Shown one piece after another: positions 1-9,484 of a stretch of DNA of 64,000 nt; positions within the stretch are counted from its first letter, which is position 1; the number at the start of each line of letters is the position of its first letter. This DNA comes from Culex pipiens pallens (lineage: Eukaryota > Arthropoda > Insecta > Diptera > Culicidae). Both the position numbers and the translations under genes were made by a program. The DNA lies in the NCBI RefSeq assembly GCF_016801865.2, contig NC_068937.1, positions 137,528,455-137,592,454 of the forward strand, given 5' to 3'. Under the pieces are notes generated by a model. It made no database searches. It saw nothing but the letters and a program-made list of their open reading frames with translations, and had not been told where the DNA came from.

Positions 1-1180
1 TCTTTTCTTTAAACTATTTTTTTCAGCGCAGTTTTTTTTATTTTTGACATAATTTAAGAAATTATATGCTAAATATATCTCAAAACAATCCTGCTATTTT
101 AGTTGAAAATTATAATAAAAATGCCAGAAACGCAGCGCAGCGGATAGCAAACGAAAACGACGACGACGACAAAAGTCCAAGCAGAGAAACAGCGCGCGCT
201 TGTAGGTAAACAGGCAGGCAGGCAGGCGAGCAAGCTAGTGAGAGAGTTTGAACCTGAGAGAGCACGTGCGTGTACGAATTGGAAATAAACATCGTTGTTA
301 GGTAGCCCCTTACAGCTGGCCGCGCAAAAATGGCCAGTTTTGGGCGCTAATAACTTCGCGGGAAAAAATCCTAAAAATATTGTGTCTTCGGGAAAGTTGT
401 TCTAAATTTAATGAAGGTTCTACATTTGAGAAATGGTAAGAATCGGATAATTATGGCGCCTTCCACAGGTAAAAAAGTAAAACAGTTGCTTTTCTCCATA
501 CATTTTGACGATTTTTCCCATACAAACTTTAAGCGATTGGAGGGAGGGGTTCCCGTGGTCAGAATGAGCTCAAATTTGGAATTTAGCCTAGTGATGGGTC
601 AATCTTTGATTTCAGGGGGTAGCCCCAAAAAAGTCCGGATTTGGACCACCCTAATGCTGATGATGATGAGCGTCGGCGACGACGACGTCGTGGGGGCGGA
701 AATTCGACCTCACAATCTCGCAAAAAGGGCACCAAGATGACACCAGGCTTGCATTTCTGAGGCAAAAAATGTCACTCCTAATCAATAGATTGTTTTTTTC
801 CCTCGCACATCCTCATATAGCTAATAATAGTAACCATCGGCACCATCCGATGGTGAAGTGAAGACACAGTTTCATAAACTGTCGAGCAATGTCATATCAA
901 ACTGGAGCAGCAAAACAGTCTTTCTATCTTCCGGTTCTTGTGTCGGGCTTGGAACCGAAGCCAATCGGCAAGACACATCCCACACGACGATCCAGTTTGA
1001 AATGTTCGTTTAGTTTGTATGCAAATTTCAATTACATTAGTTTTCTTTATTCCATCCACAAACACTCACAGGTCGTCACAGTCGTGCTTGCTTTACGCAA
1101 CGGTTTATGTATTTTATTGATTTTTTTTTATTTATATAAAACTTTCTAAAATTTTTGGGTGAAAACGTATAAAATCGTTT
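1..1180. other. Non-coding, no gene recognised
   Basis: No convincing coding exon is visible. 120-290 is GC-richer with CGA and GGCA runs. About 381-655 is a copy of a dispersed repeat that also occurs at about 32193-32427: both carry a shared ATTTTGACGATTTT block, an AGTGATGGG block and end in TCCGGATTTGGACCACCCTA. The short ORFs here have no domain features. Confidence 0.6.
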
Positions 1181-1269
1181 GAATTTGATTTAATTAAATC
1201 AAACTGATAAATTAAAATAAAGTTCAATAATTGTTTTTTACCTTTTAACGTGATAGTTTTATTTTTCAA

Positions 1270-1895
1270 AGTAAACCTTCCCCCTTTCAAAATCGGCCCA
1301 AATATTTTTATTTCAAAAAAAAATCATGGGGGAGGGGAGTAAGTAAAAAAATATAAAAATTTTAATAACAATCCATAGTCCAAACATTTGAATGCAAAAA
1401 GTCCTTTCAAATGCATTTTACACTAGGTCTGTTGTTTTGCAATCATTAGTTTTCAAAAAAAGGAAAAAATTAACGAAAATAAAAAAAGCGAAAAAAACCT
1501 TTTTGCGATACTAAACATCGAAAATTTTAAAAAATTTAAAAGGTGTTTTTAAACAAAAATCAACCCAGACATGCTAATAGCCCAAGTAACATTTTTTTTC
1601 CAGGAGTTCTAAAAGAGCTCTTCAAGATAGCTACAGCATAGCAGTTTGGACCGCGGTAGGATAAAACTCTCTTCAAGTGCTCTTCCAAACTCCTGAAGAA
1701 GTTTTGAAGAGAATTTTATCCTACCGCGGTCCAAACTGCTATGCTGTAGCTATCTTGAAGAGCTCTTGTAGAACTCCTGGAAAAAAATGTTACTTGGGAG
1801 CTGATTTTACTTAAATTTTTATTGAAATTTTGAAGTTTTTTGAAAAAAAAAACAAATATTTTTTGCCCCCTGTTTTTTTTTGTACCAGCCTAATG
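1270..1895. repeat. Dispersed repeat interrupted by a palindromic MITE
   Basis: This segment resembles, in inverted orientation, 25073-25560. Shared blocks are a GTACCAGCCTAA end, a C-rich run next to TTCAAAATYGGCC, and a TGCATTTTACACTAG block. The copy here is split by the palindrome at 1581-1798, which is absent from the other copy, so the palindrome inserted later. Confidence 0.55.
1581..1798. mobile_element. Palindromic MITE (fold-back), 218 bp
   Basis: Nearly perfect inverted repeat. The outer ends are CCCAAGTAAC and GTTACTTGGG, and the arms run about 100 bp to a centre near 1690 through AGCTCTTCAAGATAGCTACA and its complement. No coding capacity. AG stands on both sides, compatible with a 2-bp target duplication but too short to prove one. 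Non-autonomous DNA element or foldback repeat by structure; family not identified. Confidence 0.75.
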
Positions 1896-2343
1896 AGCTA
1901 TCATTTTTCAACTCATGATATCTCGGAAACTATTGGTTCAATTTTGAATGATAAAAAATAAAACCTTTTCTGAAATTGTCTGCTCTTTTCAAAAATACAA
2001 TAATTTTGAGTTTTTTTTTCAATTAAGCTAGAAATAATTGTTTTGGAAACACTATTAAATTTAAGAACATTTTTCAAATAAATATATTGAAAAAAACATA
2101 TCCTCTAGTTTTATCTTTTAAGTTGATGCGTTGAAAAACTCAATTTGCAAGTCACAATTCTAACAAACTTATTAAAAAATTTCAAATTTCTAAAAACATT
2201 TTGAAATGTGTCCCATTTACCGGAACTAAAATTATTTATGTTTTTTTTCAGAAAAATAACATTGTCTATGATATTTCATTGATTCTCTAGGAAATATTAT
2301 TATTTATTTATTTTATCATCTTTGCAGACTTTAGGGTTTCTTA

Positions 2344-5300
2344 CTAACTAAGCAACAAAATTCTACTTCTAAACATAGATTTACACACATTAAAGTCAAA
2401 ATTTTCCAAAATAGTCGAGTGATTGAACTTTCTACAGCAGGCGTCAAGAGGGTTGTGGTGTCCGTAGTTCGTCGTGTGTCTTGGTATGTCGAGAAGCTGA
2501 TGGTTCCGAAGTTCTCTTGAGGGAACTCGGATGTGGACTTCTTCGAGTAGGTCACTGCAGTCGATGTTGTTCCGCAAGACGTCAAACACAAACAGTCGTT
2601 GAAGGAGAACTCTTCTGTGTTGGAGTGTTGGCAGGCCGACCAGAGCGCACAGGTTCGTGTAGGGTGCCAGCGTCACAGGGTCGTTCCAGGGCAACACTCG
2701 AGCTGCAAACCTTACGAACCGACGCTGGATACTCTCGATCTTCTGCTGATGGACGGCGTAATACGGCGCCCACACCGGTACGGCGTACTCCAACACACTG
2801 CGAACTAGCGAGAAGTACAGCGTTTTGAGGACCCTCACGTCGGTGAAACCAGCAGCATTTCTTCGAAGGAAACCGAGCATAGCGTACGATTTGGCCACGG
2901 AGATGGAGACGTGCTGGTTGAATTCCATCTTGCAGTCAATCGTGACGCCCAAGTCCACGATGGAGTGAACGCGTTCGAGTGTGGATCGGCCCATGTTGTA
3001 CTCCGCAAGATTTGGGCTCCGAATCCTGTAGAACGAGATCAGCTTGCACTTTTTCTCGTTCACTTCCATTCCGTTCTGAACGCACCAGCGAAGCAGCACG
3101 TTGATGTCTTCCTGGAGAGCACGGACGTCGTCAGAATCTCCAATTCGCCGGAATATTTTGAGGTCATCGGCGTACAGCAGCTTGCATGACTGGAGACGGG
3201 AACACAGGTCATTGATGAACAGCACGAAAATCAACGGGCCAAGGTGGCTTCCTTGCGGGACGCCGGAAGGTATTTCGTAGCAGGTCGAGAGAGAACCAGC
3301 GATCTTCACATAGGCGGAACGGTTGACCAGGTACGAGTTGAGCCAACGAGTAACCCAGTCCGGCAGGCCAAGCGCTGTTAGTTTGGCGATAGTTAGCTTG
3401 TGGGGGACTCGATCGAAGGCCTTGGCGAAATCAATGTAGACGGCATCAACTTGTTGACGCTTCTCCATCCTCCGGGTTATCCAGTTCGTGTACGCCATCA
3501 GGTTGGACGTCGTAGATCGCTGTTTCATGAAGCCGTGCTGGTATTCCGAGATGATGTTTTTCACGGACGGGTAGATGTGGTCAACAAGCAACTTTTCCAA
3601 TACTTTTGCCAAACAGCTCAGAATTGAGATCGAACGGTAGTTCTCAACTTTGGCGCGACTCCCCGATTTGTGGATCGGGGTAATTGAGGCGACCTTCCAC
3701 TCCGACGGGAAAGCACCTTCGGAGAGCGAGCGGTTGAAAATGCTTGTGACGGGACGGGCAAGCGAGCTGCAGCAGTTCTTGACGACAGATGGAGGGATCC
3801 GGTCCGGTCCAGGGCCTTTTGCTGCATCCACCGAGCCAAGAGCCTTCTTTACTTCCGCAACCGAGACTGTGAGCAACGGGAGGTTAATGTTGTAGGTTGC
3901 TAGTTCGTTTAGCTGCTCTGGGGGAACCGTGAGGTCTTGCGAGCTGTGAACGGTTTCGAAAAACCGTGCAAATAGGTTTGCGGCTGCCTCCGGAGAAGTC
4001 GATTTTTCCTCGCGATACGACACATCTGTTGGTATTTCTCCCACCTGCTTCCTCTCCTTGACATACGACCAGAAATTCTTCGGGTTAGACTGGAGATTGT
4101 CCTGAACTCCTGCGATATAATTCTGGTAGCTCGTAACCTGTTGCTCAGCAAACTCAGTTTCGAGGTACGAGAGTGTGACCTTGTTTCCCCACGAGCTTCG
4201 ATTCACGAACCGCTTACGTGCCTTCCGCAGTTGGTTGCGTAAGTTCCGAAGCTGCGAGTTCCACCACGGCGGAGTCCTGGAAGGGCAACGAAATCGCCTG
4301 GCTCGAACTGGCACTGTGTCGCGTAACACGTTCAGCAGCTGGTCGTAGAACTCTGTCACGGCGTCGTCCAGTGAGCCCGCTGTGTCCATCGTACTCCAAT
4401 CAACAGCTTCTAGCCTTGAATTCAGCGTTTCAAAGTTGCAACGTTTGAAATCGAACTCCTCAGCAACCGGATCGATAGATTCGGAAGCAGGTGTGTGCGC
4501 GCAAATCTCTAGCTTCAGAACGAATGGAGGATGCGGGGCGTCTATCGGTAAGAGTGAGTTCGGGGGCTGTAACAGCTCAAAGGCCGCAGCGTCATTCACA
4601 AAGGCGAGGTCTAGTAAGCGGTTGGAGTTGTTCAGCAGGAAGTTTATTTGTACCAGCCCGTTGGCCAGGAAGGACTCGGTGAGAGCCACCTCTGCATCGG
4701 ACGACGCGTTCGCGGGGAGAAAGCCACCGACGTCTTCATCGAAGACCCAGACGAGATCCGGAAGGTTGTAGTCCCCGACAACAACCACCACGTCTTGATC
4801 CGTTGCTTTTTCGAGAATTTGCTGGACGGATTCAGCATGCAAGGTGTACACGTCGGGAGTGGTGCGTGGTCGGACGTAAATCCCGCAAACGAAGAGAGAG
4901 AAGGAATGGAAGTTGATACGAACCGTTGACTGCTCCAACCGTTCGCAGTTAGCCAATTCTACCTCCCTAGCTCCAAGGTCGCTTTTGACAGCAACAAGTG
5001 CTCCTCCTCCACGAGCTGCGCTGGACGTGGCGGTGTTTCGGTCGAGTCGGAAGATCTTGTAGTTCGTGGAGAACTCCGAGTCCAGAATATTGCCGTGCAA
5101 CCAGGTTTCGGTGAGAACCACTACGTCGTAGTCACTGGACATCAAGGCGAGGCGCAGTTTCTCCGTCTTTGTTCGCATGCCGCGAATGTTCTGGTAATAG
5201 ATGGTCAAGTGTCGTGGAGGGCTGCAAGCCAAGGGATTGTCAGGAGAAGAAAAAACTGTTGACTCAGAGTACTCGCCTGGAGTTGGTTGTTGGAAGACCC

Positions 5301-5700
5301 CCTCTCGACTTCCGAACGCAGGGCCGGGACGACTTGGCTGGCCGCTGGCTGGGAGCGCGACTGCGTCGGAGCGATTGGGGACTTCCATGGTACCGTCTAG
5401 CGAGCGTCCCGGTGATGGCAGCGCGGCACGGTGCGATGGGTTGTCCAACGGCGCGGGGTCTATCAGCTGTGACACCATGACAGCTTCAGCCGACGGCAAA
5501 CGCCGCGTGGAATCGGGAACGGTACTTGGGCTGAAAATTGGGAGGCGTTCGGAAGAGGAAGTGTTGCTAATATACGGGTACTTGCCTGTGGGGCAAGTTT
5601 GGCAACTCCTATCTCGCACTCCGACCACAGGACCGGGACAGGTTAAGTCGGCAGCCGCAAACGGGGGTGCAACTGTGTCGGAAGGAGTAGGAGTCGCCAT
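2344..5700 (-). CDS. Retrotransposon ORF2: AP endonuclease and reverse transcriptase
   Basis: This 1118-residue frame encodes the enzyme that nicks target DNA and copies element RNA into it (target-primed reverse transcription). Residues ~1-165 are a low-complexity Pro/Ser-rich leader. Residues ~165-390 are an exonuclease-endonuclease-phosphatase domain, with the LTETWL glutamate, a GDYNLP motif (usual GDFN) and a DAPHPP histidine near its end. Residues ~400-610 are a basic linker. From ~630 the reverse transcriptase fingers/palm follow with NYRSISILSCLAKVLEK, GFMKQRST, YIDFAKAFDRV, SGVPQGSHLGPLIF and the catalytic YADD. No RNase H is evident. The frame is intact and the start at 5700 is the first ATG after ORF1. 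Its translation could use reinitiation across the 26-bp gap. Family assignment is firm; the exact clade is inferred. Confidence 0.92.
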   Translation of the reverse strand: MATPTPSDTVAPPFAAADLTCPGPVVGVRDRSCQTCPTGKYPYISNTSSSERLPIFSPSTVPDSTRRLPSAEAVMVSQLIDPAPLDNPSHRAALPSPGRSLDGTMEVPNRSDAVALPASGQPSRPGPAFGSREGVFQQPTPGEYSESTVFSSPDNPLACSPPRHLTIYYQNIRGMRTKTEKLRLALMSSDYDVVVLTETWLHGNILDSEFSTNYKIFRLDRNTATSSAARGGGALVAVKSDLGAREVELANCERLEQSTVRINFHSFSLFVCGIYVRPRTTPDVYTLHAESVQQILEKATDQDVVVVVGDYNLPDLVWVFDEDVGGFLPANASSDAEVALTESFLANGLVQINFLLNNSNRLLDLAFVNDAAAFELLQPPNSLLPIDAPHPPFVLKLEICAHTPASESIDPVAEEFDFKRCNFETLNSRLEAVDWSTMDTAGSLDDAVTEFYDQLLNVLRDTVPVRARRFRCPSRTPPWWNSQLRNLRNQLRKARKRFVNRSSWGNKVTLSYLETEFAEQQVTSYQNYIAGVQDNLQSNPKNFWSYVKERKQVGEIPTDVSYREEKSTSPEAAANLFARFFETVHSSQDLTVPPEQLNELATYNINLPLLTVSVAEVKKALGSVDAAKGPGPDRIPPSVVKNCCSSLARPVTSIFNRSLSEGAFPSEWKVASITPIHKSGSRAKVENYRSISILSCLAKVLEKLLVDHIYPSVKNIISEYQHGFMKQRSTTSNLMAYTNWITRRMEKRQQVDAVYIDFAKAFDRVPHKLTIAKLTALGLPDWVTRWLNSYLVNRSAYVKIAGSLSTCYEIPSGVPQGSHLGPLIFVLFINDLCSRLQSCKLLYADDLKIFRRIGDSDDVRALQEDINVLLRWCVQNGMEVNEKKCKLISFYRIRSPNLAEYNMGRSTLERVHSIVDLGVTIDCKMEFNQHVSISVAKSYAMLGFLRRNAAGFTDVRVLKTLYFSLVRSVLEYAVPVWAPYYAVHQQKIESIQRRFVRFAARVLPWNDPVTLAPYTNLCALVGLPTLQHRRVLLQRLFVFDVLRNNIDCSDLLEEVHIRVPSRELRNHQLLDIPRHTTNYGHHNPLDACCRKFNHSTILENFDFNVCKSMFRSRILLLS

Positions 5701-5726
5701 AGTGCCTTGCTTCGTATATCCCGGTC

Positions 5727-6650
5727 TTAGCCCGACGTCGAGTTCACTGCAACTGGAGGTCCGCTGGGGGTTGTAGATGTGTCCATGTCCTCCGTTCCGC
5801 TCTCCAGCCGTGGTGCTATCGGGTTGCCCGTTACCACCAGCGGCTTTATCACCGCCGATTTCCCCGACAACGTGACCACGTTTTTTGTCCTACCCTCGAA
5901 TTCACGGACAGTGAAGTTTTCCGGCCACGTACCATGCGCAAAAGCGACTTGCTTGAGTTCCGGTCTGACGCTGACTTTGAAGGATACAAAGGAAAGCGTG
6001 GATAAATCTTTCCCCTTCGGCACCAGCTTCTGGACCTTCGGCGAGTCTTCCATGTCCAAAAATTCACGGACCAGCTGGGCGACATCGTCTTCGGAGGTGG
6101 TTGGTTCAAATGCCGAAAGGTACAGGTGAAGCAGCTCATCGCCTCCTTCGTCGGAAATGTCCACCGTTTGCATCGTGACGTTGAGCGTTTTTGGTTCCCG
6201 TCCGCAGTTAGCGTACGTAACCGGGCCGCCCACAGCGGTTCCATTCCTGCGATGCTTTGGGGTCCGCGCGAACTGCGAGCCGTTTTTAAAACCGCGCGGT
6301 TTTAACGGAGTGGTCGGCCGCTGGCTCGGTTGCTTGTCGATCTTGGCCGTAAGGGATAGGATCGCTGCCTTCAGCTCCGACACATCCGCTTGAAGCGAGC
6401 TCAGTGCATCCGGTGCACCGCTAGCAGCAGGAGCAGGGCGAAACGTATCCGCAGGGAAAATGCGATTTGCAAAGTTTGCCGCACAGGTATCACACATCCA
6501 GAACATGTTTCCCTCGTACAGAGCCAATTGGTCGAGCAGTGGGTAGTCCACCTTGGCACAGATCATGTGGAACACTGCACCACAAAAACCGCGGCAGAAA
6601 ATCTTGTCGGAATCTGCCACATTCTTCTGGCACTTTTTGCAAGGTGACAT
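5727..6650 (-). CDS. Retrotransposon ORF1: PHD-finger nucleic-acid-binding protein
   Basis: This 307-residue protein starts with a Cys4-His-Cys3 PHD/zinc finger: CKKC at 4-7, further Cys/His pairs, and CDTC near 53-56. A short heptad-like segment at ~85-110 (SSLQADVSELKAAILSL) could form a coiled coil. A basic Pro-rich linker follows, then a region at ~165-260 with the beta-alpha-beta pattern of an RRM-like fold (HLYLSAF, an acidic helix, SFVSFKVSV). ORF1 proteins of this type bind element RNA and form particles with ORF2. The start at 6650 places the zinc finger at the N-terminus, as in CR1-type ORF1s. It is intact and immediately upstream of ORF2. Confidence 0.88.
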   Translation of the reverse strand: MSPCKKCQKNVADSDKIFCRGFCGAVFHMICAKVDYPLLDQLALYEGNMFWMCDTCAANFANRIFPADTFRPAPAASGAPDALSSLQADVSELKAAILSLTAKIDKQPSQRPTTPLKPRGFKNGSQFARTPKHRRNGTAVGGPVTYANCGREPKTLNVTMQTVDISDEGGDELLHLYLSAFEPTTSEDDVAQLVREFLDMEDSPKVQKLVPKGKDLSTLSFVSFKVSVRPELKQVAFAHGTWPENFTVREFEGRTKNVVTLSGKSAVIKPLVVTGNPIAPRLESGTEDMDTSTTPSGPPVAVNSTSG

Positions 6651-6995
6651 TTTTGCCGCAATAAACTCTCCCGGTAACGATGCTCTTACTGATGCGGGCT
6701 TCGGCTAGCGCCGTATAGATGGCGGTGCGCAGCGGTGAGCAGAATTTGTGCGAGAATGAGTCGCTCTCACTGCGAGAGTCCGAGTAGGTGGCCGCAGAAA
6801 GATAAACAAATTTGCCGCAATCACGAAAAAACTTTCCGATAATAATCGACTTTTTCGCAATAATTTCCACCACCAACACAGCACACGGCAGAAAACTCGT
6901 CCCAGGGAACTGTTGACACCGGAATAGCTTCGAAACAGTGAGTAGAACACCAAAATAAAACGAGTTGAAAGTCGCGAGTAAACAAACACTGCAGT

Positions 6996-7551
6996 ACAAA
7001 CGACGTGACGTATGGTGTAAATACAATAATGAAGATTTTTTAATATTGAAAACCAATTGTTTTTGCTAGAACATTATTAATGGTGATGAGCTTTAACTAA
7101 GTTTGAAAAGGATTTTTCGAATAAATTTTTTGGTACAAATAAATATAACATAGCCGTTTTTTTAACCCTCCACTTCGCAATTTTTTTCGAATATTTTTAT
7201 TTTTCCCGTGTTCAGGAGGTCATTTTGAGCAACTTTTGTTCTACGAAAAACTTCACTTTTATTGTTTATTCTTTTTCTTGTTTCATTTCTAGTATTTTAA
7301 TTTGCATTTATCTTGTTAAGTTTATGTTTGTTTTCGGTAGTATTTGGCCTATTCTACCACCTCCTATTAATATATTTTGCCTATCTAATTTTTTCATGGT
7401 TTTTACAGTAATTTTTTTAAAATATTTTGTATGTTTTTCACATTTTCTGCTATAAAATGGCACCATTAACATTTAAGTTGTAAAAAAAATGCGTAGAGGC
7501 ATAGTCTGGGGCAGTAGAAAAATTACTGCATACCTCCTTTTTCTTAAAGTA
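6996..7551. other. AT-rich spacer, no gene
   Basis: Thymidine-rich sequence between the retrotransposon and the large inverted repeat. The short frame at 7225-7455 is only a low-complexity Phe/Ile string. I see nothing supportable here. Confidence 0.6.
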
Positions 7552-9484
7552 GAGCAATTCTCTACGAAATCGGTCTTTTTTCTTCAATTTTAATTTTTGT
7601 ATTTTTTAACCCGACTGAAACTTTTTTGGTGCCTTCGGTATGCCCAAAGAAACCATTTTGCATCATTAGTTTGTCCATATAATTTTCCATACAAATTTGG
7701 CAGCTGTCCATACAAAAATGATGTATGAAAATTCAAAAATCTGTATCTTTTGAAGGAATTTTTTGATCGATTTGGTGTCTTCGGCAAAGTTGTAGGTATG
7801 GATACGGACTACACTGGAAAAAAATGATACACGGTAAAAAAAATTTGGTGATTTTTTTATTTAACTTTTTATCACTAAAACTTGATTTACAAAAAAACAC
7901 TATTTTTATTTTTTTTTATTTTTTGATATGTTTTAGGGGACATAAAATGCCAACTTTTCAGAAATTTCCAGGTTGTGCAAAAAATTATTGACCGAGTTAT
8001 GATTTTTTTAATCAATACTGATTTTTTCAAAAAATCGAAATTTTGGTCGTAAAAATTTGTCAACTTCATTTTTCGATGTAAAATCAAATTTGCAATAAAA
8101 AAGTACTTTAGTGAAATTTTGATAAAGTGCACCGTTTTCAAGTTATAGCCATATTTAAGTGACTTTTTTGAAAATAGTCGCAGTTTTTCATTTTTTTAAA
8201 TTAGTGCACATGTTTGCCCAGTTTTGAAAAAAATATTTTTGAAAAGCTGAGAAAATTCTCTATATTTTGCTTATTCGGACTTTGTTGATACGACCTTTAG
8301 TTGCTGAGATATTGCAATGCAAAGGTTTAAAAACAGGAAAACTGATGTTTTCTAAGTTTCACCCAAACAACCCACCATTTTCTATCTTCAATATCTTAGC
8401 AACTAATGGTCCGATTTTCAATGTTAATATATGAAACATTTGTGAAATTTTTCGATCTCTTCGAAAAAAATATTTTCAAAATTTTCAAATCAAGACTAAC
8501 ATTTTAAAAGGGCGTAATATTGAATGTTTGGCCTTTTTGAAATGTTAGTCTTGATTTGAAAATTCCAAAAATATTTTTTTCGAAAAGATCGGAAAATTTC
8601 ACAAATGTTTCATATATTAACATTGAAAATCGAACCATTAGTTGCTATGATATTGAAGATAGAAAATGGTGGGTTGTTTGGGTGAGACTTAGAAAACATA
8701 AATTTTCCTGTTTTTAAACCTTTGCATTGCAATATCTCAGCAACTAAAGGTCGTATAAACAAAGTCCGAATAAGCAAAATATAGAGAATTTTCTCAGCTT
8801 TTCAAAAATATTTTTTTCAAAACTGGGCAAACATGTGCACTAATTTAAAAAAATGAAAAACTGCGACTATTTTCAAAAAAGTCACTTAAATATGGCTATA
8901 ACTTGAAAACGGTGCACTTTATCAAAATTTCACTAAAGTACTTTTTTATTGCAAATTTGATTTTACATCAAAAAATGAAGTTGAAAAATTTTTGCGACCA
9001 AAATTTCGATTTTTTGAAAAAATCAGTATTGATTAAAAAATTCATAACTCGGTCAATGATTTTTTGCACAACCTGGAAATTTCTGAAAAGTTGGCATTTT
9101 ATGTCCCCTAAAACATATCAAAAAATAAAAAAAATTAAAAATAGTGTTTTTTTGTAAATCAAGTTTTAGTGATAAAAAGTTAAATAAAAAAATCACCAAT
9201 TTTTTTTTACCGTGTATCATTTTTTTTCAGTGTAGTCCGTATCTATACCTACAACTTTGCCGAAGACACCAAATCGATCAAAAAATTCCTTCAAAAGATA
9301 CAGATTTTTGAATTTTCATACATCATTTTTGTATGGACAGCTGCCAAATTTGTATGGAAAATTATATGGACTAACTAATGATGCAAAATGGCTTCTTTGG
9401 GCATACCGAAGCCACCAAAAAAGTTTCAGTCGGATTAAAAAATACAAAAAAAATCGAATGACCGAAATCCTAGAGAACTGCTCA
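7552..9484. repeat. Large inverted repeat, ~950-bp arms with a 35-nt loop
   Basis: The left arm 7552-8504 is the reverse complement of the right arm 8540-9484 with only scattered differences, leaving a loop at 8505-8539. Outer ends are GAGCAATTCTCTACGAAATC and its diverged complement at about 9465-9484. A solo piece of the outer arm recurs at 25725-25990 in the left-arm orientation, so the arm sequence is dispersed. No transposase is present. If transcribed, the region would fold into a long double-stranded hairpin RNA. Confidence 0.85.

Larger units (their letters stand above)
2300..6995 (-). mobile_element. Full-length-looking non-LTR retrotransposon (PHD-type ORF1, CR1/Jockey-like)
   Basis: Two long open frames on the minus strand lie in the order ORF1 (PHD finger) then ORF2 (endonuclease plus reverse transcriptase), separated by 26 bp. 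The 3' end is a short UTR (about 2300-2343) with an AATAAATAAATAATAATA-like tail. The 5' UTR probably runs to about 6995; its exact start is uncertain. No frameshift or stop interrupts either frame, so the copy may be young. A PHD finger in ORF1 is typical of CR1-type elements. I could not find a clear target-site duplication. Confidence 0.85.
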
